A stretch of DNA of 64,000 nt from Parvularcula sp039818345 (GTDB lineage: Bacteria; Pseudomonadota; Alphaproteobacteria; Caulobacterales; Parvularculaceae), in contig JBCBUC010000021.1 in the NCBI GenBank assembly GCA_039818345.1, forward strand, positions 4,240-68,239, read 5' to 3'. The translations under genes were made by a program, and so were the position numbers. The notes under the pieces are model-generated. The model was given only the letters and a program-made list of their open reading frames with translations. It was not told where the DNA came from and made no database searches. Every line of letters starts with the position of its first letter. Positions within the stretch are counted from its first letter, which is position 1. This document shows, in pieces, positions 44,166 to 53,271 of the stretch.

Positions 44166-45539
44166 ATGCGTGTGATCATTTGCGGTGCTGGCCGCGTCGG
44201 AACGGGGATTGCGGAGCGCCTCGCAGACGAAGACGCCAATGTGACGGTCATTGATCGCTCGCCGGAGCTCATCCGGTCGATCACGGAGCGTCTTGATGTC
44301 CGCGGTGTGGTCGGATCAGGCTCGTTTCCTGACGTCTTGATGGAGGCCGGCGGTCAAGAGGCAGACATGCTGATTGCCGTGACCTATTCCGACGAAGTCA
44401 ATATTGTGGCCTGTCAGATCGCGCATTCGGTCTTTAACGTCCCAACGAAGATCGCGCGTATCCGTGCACGGTCTTACCTCGAAACGCGTTACGCTGACGT
44501 CTTTAGCCGCGAGAATATCCCCATTGATGTGATCATTTCGCCAGAGCGCGAAGTGGCGGCGGCGGTGCTTCAGCGGCTCACCACTCCCGCTGCCTTTGAT
44601 GTGAAGAGCTTTGCCGATGACCGGGTGTGGGCGGTCGGCCTACGCCTTCGCGAGGACAGCCCGATCTTGGAGACGCCGCTTCGGCAGGTGAGGGAGTTGT
44701 TCCCCGATCTCAACATCACCATTCTCGGCGTACATCGAGAAGAGAGTTTCTTCCGTGCGGGGCCTGATGATCAATTAGAAGCCGGTGACGAGGTCTTTTT
44801 CGTGGCCGACCGGACACGGATTAAACGCGCGATCGACATCATGGCTGAACAGCAGAGCCAGGCACGCCGCATTGTTCTGGTGGGCGGCGGCAACATTGGT
44901 CTTGATGTCGCAAGGGAGCTTGAAAGCCTCGGTCAGGTGAAGATCCGGCTCGTCGAAGCAAAAGAAGAGCGGGCGTCTTTTGTGGCAGAGCGCCTCGACC
45001 GAACCATTGTGCTGCATGGCTCTGGTCTCGATCAAGATATCCTTCTCGAAGCTGGCATCGCCGAGGCAGAGGCCATTGTGGCTTTGACCGACAGTGATCA
45101 GATCAATCTTCTGTCCGGTGTTATCGGGAAGCGAAGCGGTGCGCGCCGGGCGATGATCCTCACCAATGAGCCTGAATATGGAGCGCTTAGCCAAGCGGTC
45201 GGCATTGATCGGTTTATCGATCCCCGTGCGACCACGATCTCAACGATCCTCCAGCATGTCAGGCGGGGGCGGATCAAATCGGTTTACACGATCCTTGGCG
45301 GTGAGGCAGAGATCGTCGATGCCGTCGCGCTAGAGACTTCTAGTCTGGTCGGCACACCCCTTGGAAAAGCGAGCCTACCCGTAGGTATCACGCTCGGCGC
45401 TATCGTACGCGGCGCTGAGGTGATCTTACCCAACAAAGAGACGGTGGTGGAAGCGGGCGATCGGGTGGTCTTGTTGGCGATGCGGGACGCTGTGCGCGAG
45501 GTCGAGAAAATGTTCCGCGTCGGTATCAATTACTTCTAA
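44166..45539 (+). CDS. trkA: Trk potassium system NAD-binding protein TrkA
   Basis: The 457-aa peripheral membrane protein gates the TrkH channel. It has two RCK units, each with a Rossmann fold (Gly-Ala-Gly-Arg-Val-Gly at residue about 7 and Gly-Gly-Gly-Asn-Ile-Gly near 240) and a TrkA-C domain. It lies 28 bases before trkH, so both parts of the potassium uptake system are made together. Confidence 0.95.
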   Translation: MRVIICGAGRVGTGIAERLADEDANVTVIDRSPELIRSITERLDVRGVVGSGSFPDVLMEAGGQEADMLIAVTYSDEVNIVACQIAHSVFNVPTKIARIRARSYLETRYADVFSRENIPIDVIISPEREVAAAVLQRLTTPAAFDVKSFADDRVWAVGLRLREDSPILETPLRQVRELFPDLNITILGVHREESFFRAGPDDQLEAGDEVFFVADRTRIKRAIDIMAEQQSQARRIVLVGGGNIGLDVARELESLGQVKIRLVEAKEERASFVAERLDRTIVLHGSGLDQDILLEAGIAEAEAIVALTDSDQINLLSGVIGKRSGARRAMILTNEPEYGALSQAVGIDRFIDPRATTISTILQHVRRGRIKSVYTILGGEAEIVDAVALETSSLVGTPLGKASLPVGITLGAIVRGAEVILPNKETVVEAGDRVVLLAMRDAVREVEKMFRVGINYF

Positions 45540-45567
45540 GGCGTCGGGGTCGAAGGGGCGATATTCC

Positions 45568-46980
45568 ATGTCCTACCAGCCGGTTTTGCAGTTTGTCGCT
45601 TTCGCGCTTTTCTCAATGGCAGCAGCCTGTGTTGTGCCTCTGCTTCTGGCCTTGAGCGGTGGCAGCACTGCGGCGCCCTTTGCTGTGGGTTTAGCGCTCA
45701 GCGCTTTTTTGGGCGGTCTCGTCTATATTATTAGCGCGAGCGTTCGTTCGACCCGGTCCACACGATCGGGTTTTCGCGAACTCATCCTTGCATTGATGAT
45801 CTTTTGGGCGGTGGTGCCTTTTTTCGCTTCTTTGCCGTTCCTCGCGCAAGGCGCCCGTATCACCGATGCATGGTTCGAGGCTGTGTCAGCGCTCACCACC
45901 ACCGGGGCATGGTTATCGGAGCCCACCGCGCGGGGTTCGACCGGCGGCATGCTCTACCGCGCGAGCCTTCAATGGTTGGGCGGCTTGGTGAGCTTAGCGA
46001 CAGCTGCAGCGGTCTTTGTCCGCCCAGAGTTTATTGGCATGCAGCCGCCCATTCCGCCCTTCGCGCGTGGTCGGCGCGATAGCTATCTTCGCGCTTTTTC
46101 TGCCGCGATTGCCGCTTTTGCGCCTGTCTATACCAGCGTCACACTGATGAGTTTTGCTGGCTTTGTGTTAACAGGGATCAAACCCGCCGCATCGGCAGGC
46201 CTTGCGATGTCATTGATGGCGTCTGGTGGGTTCATGCCGATCCCTGGCGGGCTCATGGCGCTTTCACCAGCAGGTATCACCGTTGCCGTCCTGACGATGA
46301 TCATCAGTGCAGTGAATTTTGTCGTGATTGCACGACTCGCTTTACAAGGATCATCGCGGCTGAAATCAGGCCCCGATCCCGAAACCAAAGCTTTTTTGCT
46401 TCTTACTTTGCCCCTTGGATTTTTGCTCTGGGTCAGCACCGGGGCAGGGGATTGGGACAAGATGCCCGCGCAGATCGTCAATGCGGTCTCGCTTCTGTCG
46501 ACCAATGGTTTTTTTGTTGGTGAGCGTCCAGGGCTCACACCCGTTCTGGTCACAGCCGTGATTGGTGGTGCCGCTGTGTCGACCGCAGGCGGCATTAAGC
46601 TCCTTAGGTGGTTGATCACTTTTCGGCGAGCTGGCCAAGAGCTGTGGCGGTTAAGCCATCCCGGCGGTGTGATTGGGCAAGGGCAACCGTTGATCCAGGA
46701 GTTTGGTGTTTGGATCCACACGATCGCCTTCACGATGGTTCTCGCAGCCCTGGTCCTGACCGTCGCTTTTTTTGGCTATGACCTTGAACTAGCGGCGGCA
46801 ACAGCGGTGGCCGTGGTCACGAATGCGGGCCCGCTCTTGTTGTTGGTGGAGGGATCCACGGCCGATTTCGTTCATTTCGCTGAGCCGCTTCGCATTCTCT
46901 TGGCGCTGGGCATGATTGCGGGTCGGCTTGAACTGGTGCTGCTGTTTCTCCTGATGGACCGTAATTTCTGGCGCGGTTAA
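45568..46980 (+). CDS. trkH: Trk potassium uptake membrane protein TrkH
   Basis: The 470-aa inner-membrane protein has about ten helices and the repeated pore loops of the Trk/Ktr family, visible as Ala-Leu-Thr-Thr-Thr-Gly-Ala, Met-Ala-Ser-Gly-Gly-Phe, Leu-Ser-Thr-Asn-Gly-Phe and Thr-Asn-Ala-Gly-Pro. Together with TrkA it imports K+. It is slightly shorter than E. coli TrkH (483 aa). hfq follows after about 90 bases. Confidence 0.9.
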   Translation: MSYQPVLQFVAFALFSMAAACVVPLLLALSGGSTAAPFAVGLALSAFLGGLVYIISASVRSTRSTRSGFRELILALMIFWAVVPFFASLPFLAQGARITDAWFEAVSALTTTGAWLSEPTARGSTGGMLYRASLQWLGGLVSLATAAAVFVRPEFIGMQPPIPPFARGRRDSYLRAFSAAIAAFAPVYTSVTLMSFAGFVLTGIKPAASAGLAMSLMASGGFMPIPGGLMALSPAGITVAVLTMIISAVNFVVIARLALQGSSRLKSGPDPETKAFLLLTLPLGFLLWVSTGAGDWDKMPAQIVNAVSLLSTNGFFVGERPGLTPVLVTAVIGGAAVSTAGGIKLLRWLITFRRAGQELWRLSHPGGVIGQGQPLIQEFGVWIHTIAFTMVLAALVLTVAFFGYDLELAAATAVAVVTNAGPLLLLVEGSTADFVHFAEPLRILLALGMIAGRLELVLLFLLMDRNFWRG

Positions 46981-47071
46981 GGGATTTACGCACAGGGCCT
47001 TCCCTCGAGCGACAAAAAGTTTTACGATATGCTGCATTGCAAAAAATAGCATAAACAGAGAAGCTCAGGCC

Positions 47072-47314
47072 ATGGATAAGCCTCGCCCACTCCAGGATAT
47101 TTTCCTCAACGAAATCCGCAAACAGAAAGTCCCGGTGACGGTCTTTTTGGTGAACGGTGTGAAACTGCAGGGCATCGTCACCTGGTTTGACAGTTTCTGC
47201 GTTCTGCTGCGCCGTGACGACCAAACCCAGTTGGTCTATAAACACGCTATTTCGACCATCATGCCGCAAGGCCCGGTGGATTTGTCTGAGGAAGCGACCG
47301 ACGCCGACATCTAG
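47072..47314 (+). CDS. hfq: RNA chaperone Hfq
   Basis: The 80-aa Sm-like protein forms a hexamer and pairs small RNAs with mRNAs. The Sm1 motif (Gln-Asp-Ile-Phe-Leu-Asn, then Val-Asn-Gly-Val-Lys-Leu-Gln-Gly) and Sm2 Tyr-Lys-His-Ala-Ile-Ser-Thr are intact, with only a short acidic C-terminal tail, as is usual in alphaproteobacteria. The leader is AT-rich. hflX overlaps its 3' end in another frame, a widespread pairing. Confidence 0.96.
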   Translation: MDKPRPLQDIFLNEIRKQKVPVTVFLVNGVKLQGIVTWFDSFCVLLRRDDQTQLVYKHAISTIMPQGPVDLSEEATDADI

Positions 47315-48707
47315 TCCCTTTGAGACGGAAAGACCTGCCGAGAAGGCCTTCGTCCTCCATTGCGCCCTGTCAGGAACGGGGCGGGACTTACGCTCGGCGC
47401 AAGGCGCGCTCGATGAAGCCGCTAGCTTAACGAAGGCGATTGGGATCGAGACCGTCCGGGCGGAAATCGTCAATTTGCAAGACGCACGTCCTGCAACCCT
47501 GTTGGGCCAAGGCAAGGTGGATGAAATTGCCAGCTGGCTCGACGAGGCTGACGGCGTTGGCTTGGTGATCCTCAACACCCAATTGACGCCTGTCCAACAC
47601 CGGAATTTGGAACGCGCTTGGAAGGTCAAGGTGCTGGACCGCACAGCGCTGATCCTCGAGATCTTTGGTGAGCGGGCCTCGACGAAAGAAGGCACGTTGC
47701 AGGTCGAACTGGCGCATCTCACCTTCCAAAAATCACGGCTCGTGCGGTCATGGACCCACCTTGAACGACAGCGCGGCGGCGCGGGTTTTCTCGGCGGTCC
47801 GGGCGAACGGCAAATCGAAAGCGACCGCCGGATCCTGCAGGAGAAGATCGACCGACTGAAAAAAGAGTTAGAAGACGTTCGCCGTACACGGAACCTTCAA
47901 CGCCGGAAACGTAAACGCGCGCCGCAGCCTGTTGTGGCCTTCGTTGGCTACACCAACGCCGGGAAATCGACACTCTTTAAACGGATCACTGGCGAAGATA
48001 CTTTTGCTGAAGACCTTCTCTTTGCCACGCTTGATCCTTTGATGCGGCAAATCGGTTTACCATCAGGAACACCGGCCATTCTCTCGGACACGGTGGGATT
48101 TATTAGCGATTTGCCGACGACGCTTGTCGCGGCGTTCCGCGCGACCCTCGAAGAGGTGCTTGAGGCGGACATCGTCGTCCACGTGCGGGACTACGCCCAT
48201 CCCGAGAGTGATGCACAGCGTGCTGATGTTATCAAGGTCTTGGCGGAACTCGGCCTCACCGAAGACACAGATGCGGTCTTTCTTGAGGCATGGAACAAAC
48301 TCGATGCCTTGCCCGAGGGCGATGGTCACGCTGGCCGAGCCGGCCAGTTGAGAACAGCGGCGCGGCAACGCGCTGAAGTCGCCGATGGGACGCCAAAGGA
48401 TCCGCTGCCCGTTGCGTTGAGCGCTTTAACCGGGGAGGGGGTCGCCGATCTTCTCGACCTTTTGGATCAAGAGCTGACAGCGCGCCGATGCGAAGTGTCG
48501 ATCGACGTTCCGGCTGATGCAGGCGAAGCGGCGGCTTGGCTTTATCGACACGGTGACGTCCTCAACGAGGAATGGTCAGACAGCGGGCAGCGCACGGTCA
48601 CGGTGCGGCTTGAACCCCGTGACCTTGGCCGATTTGAAAAGAGTTTTGGGATCGCGATCGAAAGCGGGAACGAGGACGACGACAGCGAGCGGTCATTGGC
48701 GGGCTAA
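47286..48707 (+). CDS. hflX: Ribosome-associated GTPase HflX, start codon uncertain
   Basis: The product has the HflX N-terminal domain, a central helical linker with Gly-Gly-Pro-Gly-Glu-Arg-Gln-Ile-Glu, and a G domain with Gly-Tyr-Thr-Asn-Ala-Gly-Lys-Ser-Thr, Asp-Thr-Val-Gly-Phe-Ile and a later Asn-Lys-Leu-Asp. HflX splits stalled ribosomes. Homology begins near the hfq stop, but no ATG, GTG or TTG lies in frame there; the nearest ATG is at 47187, deep inside hfq. I give the in-frame CTG at 47286; an ATT at 47280 with AAGG upstream is an alternative. Confidence 0.88.
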   Translation: MRKRPTPTSSPFETERPAEKAFVLHCALSGTGRDLRSAQGALDEAASLTKAIGIETVRAEIVNLQDARPATLLGQGKVDEIASWLDEADGVGLVILNTQLTPVQHRNLERAWKVKVLDRTALILEIFGERASTKEGTLQVELAHLTFQKSRLVRSWTHLERQRGGAGFLGGPGERQIESDRRILQEKIDRLKKELEDVRRTRNLQRRKRKRAPQPVVAFVGYTNAGKSTLFKRITGEDTFAEDLLFATLDPLMRQIGLPSGTPAILSDTVGFISDLPTTLVAAFRATLEEVLEADIVVHVRDYAHPESDAQRADVIKVLAELGLTEDTDAVFLEAWNKLDALPEGDGHAGRAGQLRTAARQRAEVADGTPKDPLPVALSALTGEGVADLLDLLDQELTARRCEVSIDVPADAGEAAAWLYRHGDVLNEEWSDSGQRTVTVRLEPRDLGRFEKSFGIAIESGNEDDDSERSLAG

Positions 48708-48780
48708 TCCTCAAGCGTTCTTCCCAGAACACCCTCCTTCGGGTTTATTACCCCCAGTCATGTCTGGAAGGTTTCAACGC

Positions 48781-50613
48781 ATGCCTCGCTTTGCTGCTTT
48801 TCTTTTTGCTGGTCTATCCGCTCTCTTCATCGGCGGGATAGGCTCAGCGATCGCCCAAATCGAAACGGTGGAGATGGTCGAAGCCGCCGAAATGCCAGCG
48901 CTTGAGCGGCGGCAGGGACCGAACTTTGTCGTTGTCTTGGCTGATGATGCGGCGTTCACGGATTTCGGGGCCTATGGCGGCGAGATTTCCACGCCGACCT
49001 TTGATGCGCTTGCGGCACGCGGTGTCCAATTCACCAATTTTCATGCCTCACCGCTCTGTGCGCCCTCCCGTGCCATGCTGCTCACTGGACTGGACAGTCA
49101 TGAGGCTGGTCTTGCCAGTCTGACCACGATCATTCCGCCTGAGTTTGAGGGCGAGCCAGGCTATCGCGGCCATCTTGAGGCGGGGGTGCGCACCGTTGCG
49201 AGCCGCCTCCAGGAGATCGGTTACCGGACCTATGCGGCTGGCAAATGGCATTTGGGCGGTGAGTCAGAACACCTTCCGCCTGCGCACGGTTTTGACCGTT
49301 CTTTCGTGATCAACGCCACCGGTGGGGATCATTACAGCGAACGGGCCCATGTGCCGATCGATCGCAAAACCCAGTGGATTGAGGACGGTGAGAACGTCTC
49401 CATTCCTGACGATTTTTATTCGTCGAAGGATCTTATCGACCGCGTGATCAGCTATATCGATGACGGGAAGGCACAAGAGGCGCCCTTCTTTGCTTATGTC
49501 GGCTTCCTTGCACCGCATTATCCGCTTCAAGCGCCTAATAAGAACATGGAGCCTTACCGAGAACGGTACCGTGAGGGGTGGGATGTTCTTCGCCGGGAAA
49601 GGTGGGAACGTGCAAAGGAACTAGGCGTTGTCCACCAAGATGCGCCGATTGCTAATTTTATCCCAGCGGGCCGGAAATGGACAGAACTCTCACCGTCGGA
49701 GCAGGCAAATTACGCTAAGCGAATGGCTGTCTATGCGGGCATGATTGACAGTCTTGATGAGAATCTCGGTCGCCTTGTTCAGCACCTTGATGACACGGGA
49801 CAGTTAGAAAACACCGTGTTCATTGTTGCCTCCGACAATGGCCCTGAGGGCGGCGACGACGAATCAAACACGATCTTTAGGCTCTGGGCGCGGACACAAG
49901 GCTATTCGTTCGCAACCAGACGTTTGGGTCAGCCAGGAACGTTTGCCACCATCGGCCCTGAATGGGCGTCGGCAGCTGCATCGCCTCATGGTCTCTTTAA
50001 GGGGTACGCGTCAGAAGGCGGGATACGGGTACCGCTCGTCATTGCTGGACCAGGAATATCGGCTGGCGAGCAGTCAAAAGCGTTCAGCTTCATCACTGAT
50101 ATCACCCCCACCATCCTTGATCTCGCCAATGCTCCATTTGAACGGGACAAGCTGACCGGGCGATCTTTATCGCCGATTTTATTGGGCGTCGATGACCGCG
50201 TGTACGGAGATTTGGATGCTGTGGGACTTGAGCTTGCGGGCAATGCTGCGCTTTTCCGAGGCCCTTATAAGATTGTGCGCAATCAACCGCCGGGCAGTGA
50301 CGGTGAGTGGCGCCTTTTCAATATCGATGAGGATCCTGGCGAAACGCGTGATCTGTCCTTTGCCAAGCCGGTGCTGTTTCAGGACATGCTGTCCGATTAT
50401 GGGGTTTATGCGCGCAAGATGAGCGTCCGTGCGTTGCCAGAAGGCTATGATCCCAACGAGGCCGCGGTGGCGCGAGCGGTTCCGCGGATCATGCAAGCTC
50501 TTTGGTGGATTCCCGTCCTCGCCCTTGTGTTGATCGTGGCCGTTGCCGCCGCGCTGTGGTGGTTCGTTCTTCGCCGACTTGTCATCAGCTTGTTGTCTTT
50601 GCGGACCAAATAA
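48781..50613 (+). CDS. Arylsulfatase-type sulfatase with C-terminal membrane anchor
   Basis: The 610-aa product has a signal peptide (cleavage likely near residue 26) and a sulfatase domain. Cys93 in Cys-Ala-Pro-Ser-Arg is the residue converted to formylglycine; metal ligands Asp55 and Asp56, Ala-Gly-Lys-Trp-His-Leu-Gly and Ser-Asp-Asn-Gly-Pro are also present. It should hydrolyse sulfate esters in the periplasm. About residues 574-597 form a hydrophobic helix followed by an Arg-rich tail, so the enzyme is probably held at the inner membrane, which is unusual. The ATG at 48781 has GGAAGG upstream. No formylglycine-generating enzyme gene is adjacent. Confidence 0.88.
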   Translation: MPRFAAFLFAGLSALFIGGIGSAIAQIETVEMVEAAEMPALERRQGPNFVVVLADDAAFTDFGAYGGEISTPTFDALAARGVQFTNFHASPLCAPSRAMLLTGLDSHEAGLASLTTIIPPEFEGEPGYRGHLEAGVRTVASRLQEIGYRTYAAGKWHLGGESEHLPPAHGFDRSFVINATGGDHYSERAHVPIDRKTQWIEDGENVSIPDDFYSSKDLIDRVISYIDDGKAQEAPFFAYVGFLAPHYPLQAPNKNMEPYRERYREGWDVLRRERWERAKELGVVHQDAPIANFIPAGRKWTELSPSEQANYAKRMAVYAGMIDSLDENLGRLVQHLDDTGQLENTVFIVASDNGPEGGDDESNTIFRLWARTQGYSFATRRLGQPGTFATIGPEWASAAASPHGLFKGYASEGGIRVPLVIAGPGISAGEQSKAFSFITDITPTILDLANAPFERDKLTGRSLSPILLGVDDRVYGDLDAVGLELAGNAALFRGPYKIVRNQPPGSDGEWRLFNIDEDPGETRDLSFAKPVLFQDMLSDYGVYARKMSVRALPEGYDPNEAAVARAVPRIMQALWWIPVLALVLIVAVAAALWWFVLRRLVISLLSLRTK

Positions 50614-50804
50614 CGCTCTGGCACGCTGTTCGCAGGGATGCCCGCGTGAGGAGCCCTTGAAAGGGCGCAAACACGTAATGGATGTAGGCGATGTGGCATT
50701 TCGGCCATAGTTTTTCTGGATTCGGACCTTGCGGCATGGAACGTCCGGGACGAGACACCATAGTGGTTGTATCAAACTGGGATGGTGGGGTGAGATTCTT
50801 GACC

Positions 50805-51809
50805 ATGATGGTTCGTTTCTTCGTCGTCATGGCTGGTACAGCGTGGCTTAGTCACGCTGCGGCGCAGCCAGTGTTGGACGATCCTGATGCGACGTGGACG
50901 CTGCTCATTGAGAATGACAGCATCACGCGCGAGGACGACAATTACACCAGTGGCGTCAACCTCGGTTACGTCAGCGGCACCAAAGAGCTTTCGGGCTTTT
51001 CGCAGTTTCTCGCCAATCAGATCGTGCGTCCTCAAGGCGCAGCCGTTGCCCGACGCGGCCTCATGCTGACCCATGCGTTCTACACCCCCGACAATCTTAG
51101 GATTGCGGAGTTCCAGCCCGCTGAGCACCCGTATGCAGGGTTTTTCACCGCCGAAACCACCTGGATGGTGCAGCAGCGTCATCGGATTGACCGGTTCTCG
51201 ATTGAAGCTGGCTTTGTCGGCACATCGGCGCTTGGCGAGGACCTCCAAAAGCTGACCCACGAGATCACGAGGGACGTCGATCCTCAAGGTTGGGACACGC
51301 AGGTGGATGACGAGGTGCTGCTCAACTTCCACTACAATGTGCAGAAGCGTTTCCCGCGCGATGCCAATTTCCTTGGTCGTCCGGTCGATCTGATCGTCGG
51401 CGGTGTGGCGTCAGCCGGGAATAAATACACCGGCATCGGCGGCAGCACGACGCTCCGCTGGGGCCCAGGGATTGATACGTCCTTCGCGCTTCCGAGGGTG
51501 CGGACTGCCGTGAATGGTGGGCCCAGCTTTTTCACCCCGCGTGCTGATGGCGGGTTCGGGTGGTATATTTTTGGCGGCGGCGATGTCCGCGCGGTGGCGC
51601 ACAACATCGTCCTCGACGACAGCTTCTTCCGCGAAGACGACTTTATCGACGTGCAAAGCAGCGTGTGGGTCGCTGATTTCGAAGTTGGTGCTGTGGTTCA
51701 ACGCGGCAAATACCAAGTCGCGTTGTCATTGGTCGCTCGGTCCCCGCAGTTTGACGAGGAAAATGAGACGCAGACCTTTGGCGCTGTCAGCTTCTCGCGG
51801 AAGTTCTAA
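50805..51809 (+). CDS. LpxR-like outer-membrane lipid A deacylase family protein (DUF2219)
   Basis: The 334-aa product has a signal peptide ending Ala-Ala-Ala-Gln and a beta-barrel-like body ending in Phe-Ser-Arg-Lys-Phe, the usual outer-membrane C-terminal aromatic. The Glu-Asn-Asp-Ser-(x)2-Arg-Glu-Asp-Asp-Asn-Tyr-Thr segment just after the signal is the hallmark of the LpxR/DUF2219 family, whose Salmonella member removes the 3' acyl chains of lipid A. Catalytic Asn, Asp and Ser appear conserved. The start is ATG 50805 or 50808; the ribosome site is weak. It is convergent with secG (4-base overlap). Confidence 0.8.
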   Translation: MMVRFFVVMAGTAWLSHAAAQPVLDDPDATWTLLIENDSITREDDNYTSGVNLGYVSGTKELSGFSQFLANQIVRPQGAAVARRGLMLTHAFYTPDNLRIAEFQPAEHPYAGFFTAETTWMVQQRHRIDRFSIEAGFVGTSALGEDLQKLTHEITRDVDPQGWDTQVDDEVLLNFHYNVQKRFPRDANFLGRPVDLIVGGVASAGNKYTGIGGSTTLRWGPGIDTSFALPRVRTAVNGGPSFFTPRADGGFGWYIFGGGDVRAVAHNIVLDDSFFREDDFIDVQSSVWVADFEVGAVVQRGKYQVALSLVARSPQFDEENETQTFGAVSFSRKF

Positions 51810-52243
51810 TTCTGCGGCTCGTCGGGCGGCGGCGTATCGTCAACGGCTGTTTCAGCTGCTGGGATCTCGTCGGTCACCACGCCAAGGTCATCGGGTAGCG
51901 TGAAAAGATCAACTGGTTCGCCAGAAGCCTCGCTTGGCTCGTCGGCGGCCCCAATGATGTCCGAGAAATCATCGGCATCTAGCGCCTCTTCCTCGGTTGG
52001 CAGGAAGTCAATTTCCGACTGACCGCGATCGGCCACCAGCGCGAGCGTGAGGGAGCTGGCGAAAAAGATTCCAGCGAGAATGGTGGTCGTGCGGGTGAGC
52101 GCCGTCGCTGCGCCCCGGCCTGACATCAGGCCGCCACCTCCGCCACCCATTCCCAAGGCACCGCCTTCAGAGCGTTGCAACAAAACGACGCCGACGAGGG
52201 CCAGCACCACCATGGTGTGAATGGTCAGAATGATCGCGGTCAT
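51806..52243 (-). CDS. secG: Preprotein translocase subunit SecG
   Basis: The 145-aa product has two helices (about residues 3-23 and 53-72) separated by the Gly-rich loop Leu-Gly-Met-Gly-Gly-Gly-Gly-Gly-Gly that marks SecG, plus a long acidic Pro-rich tail. It assists SecYE in protein export. Its ATG overlaps the TGA of the upstream hydrolase gene. The tpiA-secG pairing is typical, here with an extra gene between. Confidence 0.92.
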   Translation of the reverse strand: MTAIILTIHTMVVLALVGVVLLQRSEGGALGMGGGGGGLMSGRGAATALTRTTTILAGIFFASSLTLALVADRGQSEIDFLPTEEEALDADDFSDIIGAADEPSEASGEPVDLFTLPDDLGVVTDEIPAAETAVDDTPPPDEPQN

Positions 52244-53271
52244 GAAGCTTCCTGCTTGGTCGCGATACGCTGCGGGAAGACCGCGGTGATCGCTCGGAGA
52301 GCGCTCTCTAGGGGCGAGCGACCTGCAATTTCAAGCCGTCTGTCGAGACGATCGATCGCCGCAAGAACACGGTCGGGATGGGTATGGTGGAGGGCGTGCC
52401 CGCCGCCATCAATAATATCGAGGCCGCAATCAGGGATTTCTGCCTGCAGCTTTCGTCCATGAACTGGCAAAAGCACGGTTAAATCGTGGGTTCCCGCCAC
52501 GACCTCTGCCGGAACGTCAATTTCGTGGTAGCGCTTAGAGAGGGGAACAAGCTGCTCATAAAGGCGGCACAGGTCCTCGGCGTTCCATTTAAACTCCTGC
52601 GCCCGGAACGCGAGCTGCGATTGCACGCGGTCGAAGTAATAAGACACAGCTTTGGCACCAGCGAGCGAGCGTTCGACCGCCCGGCGCAATCCGTATCGGC
52701 AAAAAAGAGCGATAAAGCTCCGCCGGAAAAACCAGCCATAATAAGGGTGGTTACCGGCCTCGGCGTACCAACGAAGGCCACCTGGCCAGGGGTGGCTGAC
52801 CGGCGCGACCAGCACGATACCCGCGACATCCTCGGGATAGGCGAGCGCCCAAACTAGCGCTGTCGCAGCTCCATAACTTTGACCCACCACAACATAGCGC
52901 TCCGCCCCTTTCGCGCGCACCGCTTCGCGCATGGCAGCCACTTGCACATCCATGCGAAAGCCATCGCGTGGGCGGTCAGAAAATCCATGTCCTGGCCGGT
53001 CGGGAGAAAGGACAAGCCGTTCGGTCGCCAGCTCCCGTGCCAGGTCGATGTCCATATCGAGCCCGTTGGTGAAGGTGCCATGGACCATCACCACTGGTAG
53101 CTTCTCACCTGGCCGGCCGCGTTTAATCACGTGAACAAGGCCCTCATCGGTGGTGATCAGGTCACCAGCAGGCTGCTTTCGTCTCGTGATCGCCCGGTCC
53201 TGGATGAACGAAAACAGGATCGTCCCCAGAACCAGGGTGAAAGACACAAGAAGAAGCAGTTTTACCGACAT
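52240..53271 (-). CDS. Membrane-anchored alpha/beta hydrolase
   Basis: The 343-aa product begins with one hydrophobic helix (about residues 3-23), then an alpha/beta hydrolase domain: oxyanion-region Val-His-Gly-Thr, Asp-Arg-Pro-Gly-His-Gly-Phe-Ser, nucleophile elbow Gly-Gln-Ser-Tyr-Gly-Ala, acid near Gly-Thr-His-Asp-Leu-Thr and catalytic His in Gly-Gly-Gly-His-Ala. A cap region lies between about residues 180 and 250. Substrate unknown. It sits between tpiA and secG with a 1-base overlap on one side and 4 bases on the other. Confidence 0.82.
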   Translation of the reverse strand: MSVKLLLLVSFTLVLGTILFSFIQDRAITRRKQPAGDLITTDEGLVHVIKRGRPGEKLPVVMVHGTFTNGLDMDIDLARELATERLVLSPDRPGHGFSDRPRDGFRMDVQVAAMREAVRAKGAERYVVVGQSYGAATALVWALAYPEDVAGIVLVAPVSHPWPGGLRWYAEAGNHPYYGWFFRRSFIALFCRYGLRRAVERSLAGAKAVSYYFDRVQSQLAFRAQEFKWNAEDLCRLYEQLVPLSKRYHEIDVPAEVVAGTHDLTVLLPVHGRKLQAEIPDCGLDIIDGGGHALHHTHPDRVLAAIDRLDRRLEIAGRSPLESALRAITAVFPQRIATKQEAS

